From Helopsaltes ochotensis (lineage: Eukaryota; Chordata; Aves; Passeriformes; Locustellidae), in the NCBI GenBank assembly GCA_013400155.1, contig VXBM01000679.1, positions 220,410 through 284,409 of the forward strand: a stretch of DNA of 64,000 bases, written 5' to 3'. Every line of letters begins with the position of its first letter. Positions within the stretch are counted from its first letter, which is position 1. Shown one piece after another: positions 33,108-46,900 of this stretch. Below the pieces are notes generated by a model. That model had not been told where the DNA came from. It did no database searches and saw nothing but the letters and a program-made list of their open reading frames with translations. The position numbers were made by a program, and so were the translations under genes.

Positions 33108-36100
33108 CTAAAACAGAAACAGACTTTTTGTTACAAGAATGCATGTGAAATCAAAAAGGCAGCAATTGCAATTCAGCCTGAACCTGAGCCAAGAGCACCA
33201 CTAACACTGAAGTTCCCATCTCAGAAAGCTCCAAGACACACTCCCACTCCTTGCACGAGGTTGCTGATATTCTTAGCTGGCTATTCCAAGCCGTGCAGAG
33301 CACAGGGACTGCTCCCACTGACTGCTCAAATCTGCCCAGCTCATTTACAACTGAACTATCTCCAGTTTCTTACTCCACCCACAGGTATGCACAGGTATTT
33401 AACAGGGACAAAATGAGAGATGCAGGCAAGGGCAGTTATTCCAATAGCCACGCACAGCACTATCTGCTTCACTGGTGCTCCTCCCAACACAAACTGAATC
33501 CTGACAACTGTCCTCCCGAACAGCCCAGCAGCCAGTTTGAATCACATGTGGCAGTAGAGGCTGCCACACAGCCAGTTATGGTATCATCTTTCAGGTACTA
33601 AATTGGGGACTGGATGAGTCCAAATGCCTGTAGGACCTCCCAGGAACACAAAGAGAATACAATATTTCATGGAATTTTTTGTGCTTACATTTAAGGGGTA
33701 TTCATTATACCAAAAACCTTAAAGACAAAGATCAACCTCACAGAGTTATACCCAAGTATCCATGCAGAAATTAAGCTGCTACATTTTTGATTAAGGAAGG
33801 TAGCCATGCTGGGAAAAAAAAAAAATTAAAAAAAGATAAAAAGAACACTACTCCTGCCTTTGCTCCAGCCTGGTATTTGTCCAAGCAGAGGTGGGCAAGG
33901 AGGACTCTGCAGTTTTAAAGGAGTAAGAAAGCTGCAGAGCTATGTTAAGAGAAAGAAGTTCCAGGAAATCTGCTGAATGGATTATATCCATTTAAGAAAC
34001 TGCCAGCTGAGGAGGACGAAGAACATATCAGCTGTGCAAGGAGCAACCAGCCCACTGAGGTATTATGTGTCAGCTCAGGGAAAGATAAATTTTGACACAG
34101 TCGATCCCTCCATGTAATGACGGACAGTAAAGGAGCCCACACTGACAGCTGGCTGCAAAGGGCCCATAAAAACAAATCTCCTCTTACCTGAGCTCATACT
34201 CGGCCAATGTTCTGAAAGCATTTGCTCAAAACCTGCTTTTCTGCTCCCTGAGCTTCCCTCAAACCCATCTGTCAGCAACACAAAAGAGAGGTTCTAGCAG
34301 AAAGCACACTGGTAACCCTCAACAAGGCAGGTCACCAGAAGTCATCTTGTTGAACCACCTAGTGTGCTCCTAATAAAATAAACCCTCTCACAGGCCATCC
34401 TGCCACTGCAAGGGAAGGCAGGCAAATCTCCTTCTTTGAAAGGTAAGCAAGTGAAACGGGTGTAAAATACACCCAGAATCAGGGACTTTTAGTTTCAAAG
34501 GAACCGGATGGGAGTATAAAGTTATGTCTGTTGAAAGATGCAAAGAGCATGTAAAATTTTACTGCCTAAACCATGGGTAAGCCAGCAACAGAGATAAAGC
34601 AGAACTTCTACCAAATTTATGCTACCAACAGTTCCCCTCAAAGGTACCCCAGCACGGGGCCAAATTAATGTGGCATACAGTGCAGGAAATAGGAGTTCTC
34701 CACCACAGCTCATCCAAACTCTATACAGGGACAAAACACTGAAGTCACAGCACTGAGAACCAACTTTAGTAGTCCAGCATTCTGCTACATGACAACTTAT
34801 CAACAGACAACAGTACTTACAGGGAGGGATTAACTCCCTACTAGAGACAGCCATTTATCTGCATTCCAAGAGTCTGTGATTCAATACTAGTCTCTGCCTC
34901 ATTATACTACTTTATTTCATAGCTGAACCTGATCCTCTATTCCTGTTGTGTTCTCACAGTACTCAATGTGTTTCTAAGGTCAGCCTACAGTAGCTAAACA
35001 TTTATTCTGCCAAACTGAATTCGGTTTTTTCCTTTGCTGAAAAGCACAACTTCAGCATCAAGAGATTCCAACTCAAGTACCATAAACCACCTGATTAACA
35101 TTCAGAATTTAATGCTCTGTAGAGTCAACAAAGTCATGAATCCACTGACAACCGATTTCATTAAGAAGACAACAGAAGTGCCAAAAAGGAATCCAACTGC
35201 ACTGGCTTTTGAGGTTTAAGACAGTTAGCCCACTACCAGGTGAGGTGTGGGTTTCTGTGTAAGCTACAGACAGGTTTAATAGTGACAATCAATTTTCAAG
35301 CTAAGGTCCCACTGAAGAATGCCAAAGCTGAAGTGGAACAGTAATGCAGAGATAGGGCTCTCAGCAGACCAACAGCTGACACTGCACAAACGTCAGCTGC
35401 ATGAACAGAAACACGGGACAATTTTTAATAAAATCCAAAGTACAAATTCCAACAAAGAGTCTGTAAATCTTACAACACCATGTGGGTTTCAGGAACTCCT
35501 TCACGGAAGGAAGTCTTTCAGTTCAAAGTGTGCACACCGCTCTTCCCTCCCACAGGACAATGTAATGCAGACTCACTGCTGGCAGACACGTAGGCAGCAA
35601 CTGCCTTGGAATTACCTGCACAGATTTTCCACTTGGTATTCCCAAATTCTTTCACTCCCTAGCATAATCAAGCATAACATCTATCAAGTATGCACTTCAA
35701 GTCACAAATGCACATATGTAAAGTATCAAATAAAATTACATAACTATTAAATAATTTTATTGTTGTGAGGCCTGAAAAAAGTCTGATTAGAGTCTAGCAG
35801 TATACAATTACTTCTATTATCAATTTCTCTACAGCTGTGGGGATGAGATCACATTTACAGCAAATGAAGCACAGCAGTCTATGAGGTATTATGGACTGTA
35901 CGGTTCATTTGTAATACAACTAAAAATAATGAGCATGCAATATGGCCTTTAAATAGTTTTCTAAGAAATTATTTTATTACTGTCAAGAAGGATGTCGAAA
36001 GTATCATTAGGACATTTTCTGAAAGCAAAACTTCCTGCGTATGACTTTCCTACCTTCAACCCCGCCTACACACACTATCAGTTGTCATTTACAACTTCCA

Positions 36101-39100
36101 GATAAAACCAGAAAGAGATTTCATGCATGTCAGGATGAGATTTAGTGTAGTCTTTACAGAAGTCTTCCTAGAGCCTATAATAATTAAATTTTAAAAAAGA
36201 AGGTTTTACAAAAAAAACCTGTGACATTAGGGTATTTTGGTATTTCACAATACAAAACGAACTTTACAGTAAATCCTATAAATTCTCAAGGATTTCTCCA
36301 GAATTATGAGATGAACATAAAACAGAAAACTAAATAACCTGGTTTTCAATCAGGGAGTTTTGAAGGAGTTCTTTATTTGTGAGGTAACCTATATAAATAG
36401 ATTTGCACTAGTCATGCCTGATATTGTATCAAAAACATTCTCGACTAAATTAAGGAATGACCCGACACCTTAACTTTTGCTCTAATGAACAATGTACTCC
36501 CTTACTGAAATTTAATTTAGCAGTGTTGCCTAAGACAGAAAATGCCAGTTTCTATGTTTGAAGAGTTCTGTGTTCCTAACATATCCTTTCATTACCTCAG
36601 GACGAGGCAGAGCTAACAGGAGACTACCAAACACATTATCAATAAATACGGTGGCATCAAAAAGAGTGAGGAAATGCAGTGTCAGCCAGTGAGCTTACAC
36701 ATAACCTTTGTGTGTGTTTTATACCACACACAGATCTGCAGAGGGCAAGAGGAGAAGAAAAACTGACATGACTTCATCTTGCCAGACCTCTGCCTGTCCA
36801 GATATTGGTGTCAGTCACTGGCTGTGTGCTGGGAGTGTATCTCTGGCAGCCCATGCACGCCCTGCTGCAGCCGGGGACTGTACTGTACTACGGGCTATTT
36901 ATTCATGTCCTGCTGCTCCACAGGCTCCTGGGCTCAGACCTGTCTCTGCCACTCACTTGGCAGGAGCTGGGCTCCCAACACCAGCACCTGCAGAGGGAGA
37001 CCCAGGGGACCTCATCTGAGTGAGCAACAGGGCAGGAAACGCTCAACTAATCATCTGCACCAAAATCACTGCAGCTGAGACTTCCTCATTTCATAATACA
37101 CACCCACACACACTCTTTCCCTTTTACCTGGGTTTTGCTCATGGATTTAGGATTAGGCTCTGCTGATAACATAAACGGATCAAGACTTACTGAAGTGCCC
37201 TTACACTGAACTGTATGTCTGTCTGTATATATGCACACAGACACCTGTTTTTTTAAATCCAATTCCAGGGAAAAGTCACAAAATTTGTAGAACAGGTAGA
37301 TGCAATCCAAGTTCACTCCATATCCTACACTTTTTGTAAGTTTATCTGACCCCAAAGTAGGGAAATCCAACCTAAAAATGAGGTGCTGTTAGTTTAGCCA
37401 CACACTTTCTTTCCAGGGACAGCCGCTGTTCTGGCCTTTGAGTCACACACACCTGCACACTAAAACTGCATGAATATCACCTTACCCACTGCTGAGCCAA
37501 TTTCAAACAGCAAACACTTCGGCACCTGGTCCCACGGACTGTTTCTGAACCAGTGACATAAAGGTCAAGCAGCCAATATCCAATTACCAAGCCTTTCACT
37601 CCTTTGCAGATGCAAGAACCCTTGGCATTTCTAACTAACATTGAAACACAACTGTTTCATGTAACAAACACATGAAATAATTATTGCTAAATGATGTATC
37701 TCATGCTGAATACACAAAGGAAAAAAAAAAGAAAATAAAGCAATGAAAGGAAACTTGTAAATAATCAAATCACTTGACAAGAAAGACTCAACTTGGTATT
37801 ATTTTCATTTTAAGTTTTTAAGTGATTAGCAGCAACTGTTTATACAAGGAACTGATAAAAGCAAGCAGCTGTGGCTTACTGCAAAACACAACCACTACAA
37901 GCAGGTATCAGGAAAGAAAAATATCCTGAACTATCACCTCAGTTTTAGCAAGCACAGTTTAATTTATGACATTACTGCTTATTTCCGTCCACAATCACAA
38001 CTGCATATAAATTCAAAGGTTGTTCTGACAGTTGTGCAAGAGCCTCTGCACTGAATTTGGGCTTACACTCACAGAACTCTCAACAACTCATTTCTTACAC
38101 TGGTTTCTTCAGGGGCATCCTCCAAAAGGGCAAAACTCCTGGAAGACACTCTCCACTGATCATGTACCTCAGCAATCAATAACCACTCCCTCTGGCACCT
38201 CCGTTCCATCAGCCTAAAAGGCTCAAGCAAACAGCTCACCAACAGCAACAATAACCACAGCTACAACAGCTACTTCTTGCAAGACTACACGACTTTCAAC
38301 TGATCAGGAACAACTCTAAGATGTCTAAAATTTCCCACCCATACAGATGTAGGGCAAGATGTAATAAAAAATGCTGACAATTATAACACAGTTAAGATCT
38401 TTAAAGAAAAAACAAAGGTCATTCCAGTTACAGTTTCCTGGTATAGTAATTGGGTATGAACAGTGTGTAAGCTACACTCCTGATGACAATTTCTTATTTC
38501 AATAACCATCAAGCTAAAAACCACTCAGAGCAACTCAAGTTGTTTGCAAAGCCACTAATTAAAAATTGTAAGAAAAATTTAAAAATTAATTGTATTTTTA
38601 TTGATGCATAAACCTTCACTCCCACAGAGTTGCTCATCAAGCTTTGGTTCTACATGGAGAAATGGTGTGTACTTGTCATTCATCATTTTTTCCCTTTAGT
38701 AATATTTTGGCTTGTGTCTGCCTTGAGGCCAACGCTAACTCCTGCTACCAGCATTCTGCTTAGTCCTGTTACCAGAACAACTGCACCTCTTGAAAGAGGA
38801 ACAGGCCAACAAGGAAGCACTTCAGAACCTGTAAATTAAGGGTTGAGTTCCCTTTTAATTCATGGGTTTTTTTCCCCTTGCATAATCTAAACAGCTACTA
38901 CTGTAGTACTTAAAGAACAGAAGGGCCTGCAGAACACCAGAGCCCATTTTCCAGTACAGCCAAGTCTCTACAAGGAAGAACACAACGGATCTTCCAGAGT
39001 TGTTCAAATGCCAGTGAAAGACTCAGTCAGGGGAATTGACCTGAGGTGCAATTTATGTACCTTGGTCTTACTGTAAGGCCCAACCTATTTCAGGGAAGCT

Positions 39101-42100
39101 GACGTGGGAAATGATGAATAATGTTCATCACCAAGGCTCTTAATTTGCAAACAAGTGAGCACGTAAAGGCTGATGGAGATACTGAGTAAAACTGAAGGGT
39201 TTGTCTTGTTCTTCCAAGACCCTCCAGAACCAGCAGGTCCAGGCAACGGCACCAATGCAAGTATGGGAATTCCTGCAGGAATGGTAGGAAACTCTTTTTA
39301 TTTTTCACTATGAGAGTGACTGAGCAGAGGTTGTCTGGGAGGCTGTAGAGTTTCCATCCTCAGAGATACTCAAAAGCCATCTGGCCATGGGCAACTGGCT
39401 CTAGGTGGCCCCACCTGAGCAGAGGTGTGAACCAGGTGAGCTCCCACAGTTTCTGCCAGCCTCAGCCATCTGTGATTCCGTGAATTACTTCATCATCCTA
39501 ATGAAACAGTGAACCATCATCCTGAAAACACTGCAGGCAGCCAAGACAAGGTTGGGAATAATCAGTTTTCACTCCCTTCAACACATTGAGAAACCAAAGA
39601 TATCCAGGTGTTTTTGACTGTTCCACACATAAAAGAGAAAGTCTATTCACATAGATAAAAACCTTCTTTGCCATCCAGTCCTCACCTAGGAAGCATCAAC
39701 TTTTCAATTCTCAGGAAGCCCTGAGAGCACCTTCAATATATGCAAGCCTATAACCAGTAGTCCTCAGCAACCCTGTCAGTTCTCCCCTGTTCCACAGCAC
39801 AACCCCGCCATTTTCCAGAAGCCCACAACCATTTCAAGCCCCATCAGTGCCATCTGCTCTCCAATGACAATGGGTGCTCAAAATTACGAGATATGCAAAG
39901 TCTTCTAAGCTGCAGGAAGTGGCTAAACACTGTCTCTGCTGTGTAATGGTTGAGAACCTGGCATAAAGTATACAGTAAATGCTGTCCTGCTCTCCAGATT
40001 GTATTACTTCTTTAAAGGAAATGGAAAAAAAAACCCACCACAGATTAGTCTGGTGATTTAGATATACAAGTTTAAAATTAGATCATAATATGCTTTCTCT
40101 TACAATTTTTTTTAATTACCTTGGGATTTACCATAACTGCCCACTGATCCATGAAAACTCAAAATGCTTTTCTTGATGCATAAATTTTAACAAAGAATAT
40201 TAATTTTCCATACTAATTTACTACAACCATAGTGTATACGTATCATGTATGCTCTTCCTGCACTTAGGAAGAATTCCCTGTTAAAACTGAAGAGCTATTT
40301 CTGGAGGAACTAAAGAAACTTTATAATAAAGAGCACCATTTACCAGAGTCATACTTCTAGTAAGTACTGAAAACCCACCATAAGGCTCCAACAGATTTAA
40401 CCATTTCATTTGTTCTACTGCAGCTGAGTCGTAGATCATATAAATAACTCATTAAAAGAAAATCTCTGATGTTATTGTTTTCATAATTACTTTAATTATT
40501 ATCTCTGTTGGCATAGTAGGATCTCTCTGATCTCATTTACCTGGGGTTATGCTGTACTAATTAATCCAAATTCAGACTGTTTTAAAGGCAAACATCAAAT
40601 CTCATCCCACCCTACAAATTCTGCTTTTTCTCTTCAGAAAACTTTTGCCACCCTCAGTAGCGTCACACAGCTCAGAAAAGATGAGCCTCTTGTCATTACC
40701 TTGCAATAATCAATGCTACTGGTGCCCAAAATAGGACAGATCCTAAAAGAGACGGACACACCACTTTGCTTCAGGTCACTTTAAACAGCAAGTGACCCAG
40801 GAGTGTTACCTAGTTCCAAAATAAATGCAAAACCTCTGCCTTCCTCAAGAGTAAGGCTCACAAAACAGTCACTAACAGACACAGTTCACTGCATTTAGCT
40901 CACAAGAATATTCTTTGAAAATTGTGTTTGAATGTTTTGGTTTGGGTCTTTTTTATGGGGGTTGTGTGTGTTTTTCTCCCTCCACATTAACAGTGGATTA
41001 CTCTTGAGTCGGGGGGCTTTGATCATTGTGCATCCAATCATTCTGACCTGCCTTCATCCACCATGAAGATGCCATCATTGGACTTAATCCCCACTTCATT
41101 GATCTCAAAGCCATTATGCCATTTTTAATTAAAACTTCTGCTTTTTTAAGTCACTGTTCACAGGGCTGAAACACATGATGGTGCTAATCCAAGGCTCTGA
41201 CAATTCTTACTGATTTAGGAGATGTCATCCTCGCAGATTTTATATCAGGCTTATTGCAGCAAATTCTGTACACACAGATCTTTTCAGTCCAAAAATTCAG
41301 TACACCTCATACTCCATGTGTCTGACATTCCTCTTAAGCAGAAAAGCACCCGATCCATGATTTGGAAAGTTGTCCAAGATCACAAGGGATAAAGTGGAAA
41401 GCTAAGAAAAGTGTTTCCAAATTCTGGCCTTCTTAATGCTCAGAGGGGAAAAAAATCAATTCTATTTAGGAGCACCATATTCTAGACGTAAATGATTCTG
41501 ACGTGGGTTTCTGTGTGACCCTTCAGGTTCCACAAAAAAATCATCCACTGTATAAAATTTACTACCTACTAATTTTGGTAAAAATTTCAGAGGGTTCCCT
41601 ACTAGGGATGCAGTTTATCCCACTGCATTCTTTCCTCATAAGGGTATCTCCCATTTGTCTTGGCCAGTTGAAAGAACTAACTCCTGAAGTCAGCTGGTTA
41701 CAATCCCTTACACCCAACTGCCTCCACATACTGTACAGTCACCACATGATTCCCAAGCCAAACCCACAGCTGCACGCAGGAAATTCTAAGGGGGGAGGGG
41801 GAGTCAAACGGGACAGCCCCACACCAAGTGCAGCACTGCCTGGGCAATGCCACACCATGCATGTGGTTAGGCACAATAGCTAAAGAGAGTCCCGAGATTA
41901 AATCCTCCCAGAACACAGCCACGCTGCGCGCTCACAATCCTGGCCGCAATCAGCCCTTCTGGAGAGGAAGGCAGGAGCCTACTGCCATAAAAAGAGCTGG
42001 GATTCTTAAACATCTGAAGCCAGGCTTAGGGGAATATGACTGACAGGCAACAGCTGAGGGTATTCTGCATTGATCCTGTACCATCCTGACATTCCAGGGA

Positions 42101-42378
42101 GGGTGATGGTGAAGGAAGATTTCTGAAGGCATAAATAAACTCGAGATCTTCAAAAAAATTATTTAAAACGTTTTAAAATCGTTATTGTCGACTCGGTTCA
42201 CCCCGTCCCACCCGAAAGCCCCTGCACCTTCCAACCCCAATTCCCCCACACGCCCACCCACCCTTCCCCAAATGAACGCTCAGGGAATCCCCGCGCCGCG
42301 CATCTGCTCCCCCCGGCCCCGCCAGCGCTCTGCCTTCCCCACACACGAACCTCCCTCAGCAGCCTCGTCACCGCCGCC
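33108..42378 (-). other. FXR1 intron 1 (visible part)
   Basis: About 9.3 kb from exon 2 to the gap. It holds a CR1 copy (39280-39484), a GC-rich block at about 36780-37060, and at its far end CpG-rich sequence from about 42270. First introns of this size near a CpG promoter commonly hold enhancers; none can be proved here. Confidence 0.8.
39280..39484 (+). mobile_element. CR1 LINE 3' fragment, plus strand
   Basis: AAACTCTTTTTATTTTTCAC starts the recognisable part. It is followed by GGAGGCTGTAGAGTTTCCAT, CAACTGGCTCTAGGTGGCCC and the end CAGCCATCTGTGATTCCGTG, the expected CR1 terminal octamer context. Antisense to FXR1. Confidence 0.9.
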
Positions 42379-43170
42379 NNNNNNNNNNNNNNNNNNNNNN
42401 NNNNNNNNNNNNNNNNNNNNNNNNNNNNNNNNNNNNNNNNNNNNNNNNNNNNNNNNNNNNNNNNNNNNNNNNNNNNNNNNNNNNNNNNNNNNNNNNNNNN
42501 NNNNNNNNNNNNNNNNNNNNNNNNNNNNNNNNNNNNNNNNNNNNNNNNNNNNNNNNNNNNNNNNNNNNNNNNNNNNNNNNNNNNNNNNNNNNNNNNNNNN
42601 NNNNNNNNNNNNNNNNNNNNNNNNNNNNNNNNNNNNNNNNNNNNNNNNNNNNNNNNNNNNNNNNNNNNNNNNNNNNNNNNNNNNNNNNNNNNNNNNNNNN
42701 NNNNNNNNNNNNNNNNNNNNNNNNNNNNNNNNNNNNNNNNNNNNNNNNNNNNNNNNNNNNNNNNNNNNNNNNNNNNNNNNNNNNNNNNNNNNNNNNNNNN
42801 NNNNNNNNNNNNNNNNNNNNNNNNNNNNNNNNNNNNNNNNNNNNNNNNNNNNNNNNNNNNNNNNNNNNNNNNNNNNNNNNNNNNNNNNNNNNNNNNNNNN
42901 NNNNNNNNNNNNNNNNNNNNNNNNNNNNNNNNNNNNNNNNNNNNNNNNNNNNNNNNNNNNNNNNNNNNNNNNNNNNNNNNNNNNNNNNNNNNNNNNNNNN
43001 NNNNNNNNNNNNNNNNNNNNNNNGAGCCGCCGCCCGGGGCGCTTCGATGGTGCCCGGCACCCGGCGGGCTTTGTCCCTCGCGGAGCGCCCTGCCCCGCCC
43101 TGCTCGCACCCCGCCGGGGCTGCCCTTGCCTGCCTGCCTTCCCCGTGTGCTGCCGCTGCCGACGGAAAGA
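42270..43170. promoter_or_regulatory. CpG-rich FXR1 promoter region around the gap
   Basis: Both sides of the second gap are rich in C, G and CpG (CCGCGCCGCGC near 42290; GAGCCGCCGCCCGGGGCGC at 43024). FXR1 exon 1, coding MAELTVEV and following residues, and the start site are expected within the gap, as no exon 1 sequence appears in the flanks. Confidence 0.75.
42379..43023. other. assembly gap (645 N) over FXR1 exon 1
   Basis: A run of N between CpG-rich flanks. It hides the 51-nt coding part of exon 1 and the 5' UTR. Confidence 0.9.
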
Positions 43171-43330
43171 ATAGAAAAATAATAAATGCCTCTGGCGTTC
43201 TGTCCCTCACAACACGCTGAGACGCGAATTGTGGTGTGAGCTGGATGCTCGCATAAGCTTAGTCATGCGGAGCCTGATGAACGGCCTGTACCTGTGCCAA
43301 ATCCATGTGTTTTTGCACTAAGTTTAAATA

Positions 43331-43576
43331 TAGAGCCATAGAACCATCGGGGTTGGAAGAGACCTTTAAGATGATGAAATTCAACCATCAACCCAGCAGT
43401 ACCACCGTAACCCCTAAACCACATCACCCAGCGCCAGATCCAAATACCTCTTTAACACCTCCGGGGATGGTGACCACCACCTCCTTGGATCGCTATTCCA
43501 ATGCCTGACTATCCTAACCGTGACTTTTTTTTCTGATATCTAATCTGAATCTCCCACCTCAGCCTAAGGCCATTTC
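43331..43576 (-). mobile_element. CR1 LINE 3' fragment, minus strand
   Basis: Plus-strand reading shows the reversed CR1 end: ATAGAACCATCGGGGTTGGA, GAGACCTTTAAGATGATGAA, then ACACCTCCGGGGATGGTGAC, CGCTATTCCAATGCCTGAC and CTAATCTGAATCTCCCACC. 5'-truncated, near the FXR1 promoter. Confidence 0.92.
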
Positions 43577-43824
43577 AATAGCAATGCTTTCAGGTGCTCT
43601 TTCTGCAGATCTTTCCCATTGGGCATCAGACCCAAATGACCAGGAGTCCATGATGATATTTTACACATCGGATGTTTTCATTTTTAGTTTATTCATGTTA
43701 ATCTTGCTTTTGTAACCATGTCTGTAAGACAGGTGGGAATTTTGGGCAATAAAGGCCAAAAAGTGTTGAGAAATCTGGCTACTGGGTAAGGAGGTGCCAA
43801 TGCTCAAAATGGTCAAAGAATGTG

Positions 43825-43936
43825 TGGCGGTGGCACTTGGGGACATGGTTTAGTGGTGAACAAGGCGGTGCTGGGTTGATGGTTGGACCTGATGATCTTG
43901 GAGGTCTTTTTCAACCTCAGCCTTCTGTGATCCTGA
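43825..43936 (+). mobile_element. CR1 LINE 3' end, plus strand
   Basis: GGTGGCACTTGGGGACATGG, TTTAGTGGTGAACAAGGCGG, GATGGTTGGACCTGATGATC and the end CAGCCTTCTGTGATCCTGAT are the CR1 terminal sequence. Opposite orientation to the copy at 43331. Confidence 0.92.
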
Positions 43937-46900
43937 TGTGCCATAACTGAAGGGAAGGTACGGGTTCAACAGCATGAACTTTTTTTTCCCGTGTGTGCAT
44001 AAATATTGCTAATCTTGCATAATATTTATTCCGCATAAATTTCGGAGGGTACCTTTTATTCTAAAATTTGTTTTAATCTGTAAACATTACCCACAATTTA
44101 TTCTGTCCATGGTGCCAAGGCAACACATGGGTAAGAGAGCCCTTCCTGAAAAAAGGTGCCTCCTTTTCTGTTGGCAGAGGCCACTCAGGATTTTCCAGGA
44201 TAAAGGAACCAGATAATATGAAGCAAACAGTTGTGCTACAAAAATTCATCGCCCCAAGATCGAATAGACTGAGGTTCATTTATTGGGCTACCAAGACACA
44301 GAGTCTCAATGTCAACTGCTACTGTCTGGAGCTAAAAAAAAAAACTAAACCAGAAAATAACTATGCATGAGCTGCTGTCCTTAGGAATAAAAACAGGATG
44401 TGGATAAAAAAAAACCCCTAAAAAACTCCAGAACTGTGTGAGGTGCCTGGGTGTCCACATTTGCAGAACTGGGGGCCAGTTCTGGGCTTTAGTGATAAGG
44501 AGGACTGGCTTGAGCAAATGCAATCTGCATCTGAATTTGCCTGATAAAGTTTGTTTTTCTGGAAGTGTGAAGATGATAGTGGTTAAAAGGACAGGGTTGT
44601 TTACATGTTAATTCTGAGGCAAATTGCTGTGCCGGGATTAAATGGGGGTAGAAAAGGGCTTTAGCAGGTTGTGAGCCATAATAATTTGCAGCACATCAGC
44701 CAGAATGTAGATGATGAATCTATTCTAAGTTTAGTTTTCACTGAATGTAAATTATGAGTAACAACTAAATTAAATTGTTTTAAACATCTACTGAAATAAG
44801 AAAAGGGAGGATCCAGATTCAACAACTCAAGGATTCCTCTGATAGTAACTACTTAATTTTTTTTTTTCATGAGCCTTTGTAAGGTTTCATTTTTGTTTCA
44901 TGTTTTTGGTTTCATTTCTCAACACCGACAGTGAAACTGCCACTTTCATTTCCTAGAGCTGCTGCAGTCCAGGAGATACTTTGGGTAAATCTGTCCTCTG
45001 TCCTCTCTGAAAACTCCACAGCTCAGGAGGCAAAGCAAGCAGAAGGACACTAAATCAGAAGTTGCAGGATTCTCTATCCTTGGGACTCTTGGTTGGAAAG
45101 AGCAGAAGAAGGATTAGCTTGTTTGAATGAGGAAAATGAAGGGTGAAGCATTAAACACTGAAGGATTAGGATGTTGTCTTCAAATACATCAAGGCACACA
45201 GAGGGGGCAATGATCCATGAGAGACTGAGGCTGTAAAAGACAGAAAACATGACTAGCAGAAAGACTCCCCAAAAGGTATAATTCATATAGTCAATTCAAA
45301 TATAATTCAATTAGTCTGGAAAGAATTTTACAATGGGAGGTTGAAGAAGTTTCTGGAACAGACTTTCCAAATGAATTCATGAAAGTTAATAACACCTGCC
45401 TACTTTATTTAGGATGGAAAAAAACATTTATGATGGTGATATAGCATGAGCAACATAAACCGTATTTTCAACAGAGAAAACTTTGCAAGCCTTGATTTCA
45501 ACAAATAAATAACCAACCCACACTCCTATCCTTCCAAATGCCATTTTCTAAAATTCAGGAAGTATGTGGGCATACTAGACGGGGTCCAGGAAAAAGCCAT
45601 AAAACCATTGAACATGTTACTAACTCACAGTGAAACAGTATCATAGCAGAGTTTTCATATTTTTAAAAAGTGATTTTTGTACAAAATCTGCAAGTATCCA
45701 AGTAGCAAAAATATACAGGCCTTTTTAGATTCCTATCACTATCAATTTTTAAATCAATATTGAGTATGCTTTAGTTCATACATGAATTAATGGAATCATT
45801 TGTGAAACTGAGGGTCACAGTGGAATTGTCATTCAGGGACCTTCTGATATCAGACCCTGATAATGCTCACCTCAGCCAAAAGAGAAAAAATTTTATCTTT
45901 TTTCAAAGACCTGGGCAAGAGTAGGACAACAGAAATCAACAATATAACTGTTTAGAACTGTGATCTCTTAAAGTAAGATTAGTTGTGAAAAGATGCCCAC
46001 ATTGATATTCCTCTTACACTACTAGTAGGCTGAAAATTTATTTGAAAAGAATGTTGTAGTTTTAAACTATCAGTTATTTTGCTGCCAAATAACTTGAGTG
46101 CCTTTTCTGATACAGAACAAGGGTCATTTCCCCGTTTTTCTGAGCACATTTCCTACCTTTCAGTAAAATAAAAACCCAGAAGCATCCTTTCTTAGCGTAT
46201 TTTGTTAAAAAAATTGGCAAAACTGAAAGTCAACCAGATTCAGACTTATGCTCTTACAGTGTAACAACCTGGGTCTTACATTCCATTCAGTGAAGCAAAG
46301 TGCTGACGCTTAGCAACTCATGCCATAAAAATCAAAATAATGATAAAAAATTAATCTAGCTTCATCTTTAAGTGGGTGAAAACCTTTTTGGTTCCATTGC
46401 TCATCCTGACATTTTGGCAGAAGGCTGATGACTATGAGAGACATCCATCCACAGAATTCCAGCCTTAACAGAAGCTTAGGAAACAGGGAACACTGAGATG
46501 CTCTGTAAGTTACTATGCATCATTAATTCTTAGTGGAGACAAACAACACAGGTGGTTATTTGAAAGATATAAGATCATATTGGCCTCACGTCTTACCAAA
46601 GGACAAAACCACGTAACAACTCAGCAAAAGTCTTGGAGAAGTTCTTTTGAAAAATTATGTGCTTCCAAGTTTGCTCATTTACATGTATTTTTTCTTTGTT
46701 CTTTGAATTGTACTTGAGTGGCAGAAAGAAGTCTGTGAAACTTGTAAAATTGCTTCCAGTAAACCTATGCAAGTAGAACAGAGGATGTGAAAACTTGTGG
46801 TAGAACACTGGTGTAAAGACATGTGGCCTCAATACAGATCATCCTGTTGGGCTCGATAAAGGGCCTGTAGTTGTAGAAAACTCCTTTAGAAAAGCTTGTG

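Noticed and set aside
42185..43210. Long frames on both strands across the second gap
   Set aside because: Same artefact of N runs within GC-rich DNA. FXR1 exon 1 is expected here but is not visible.
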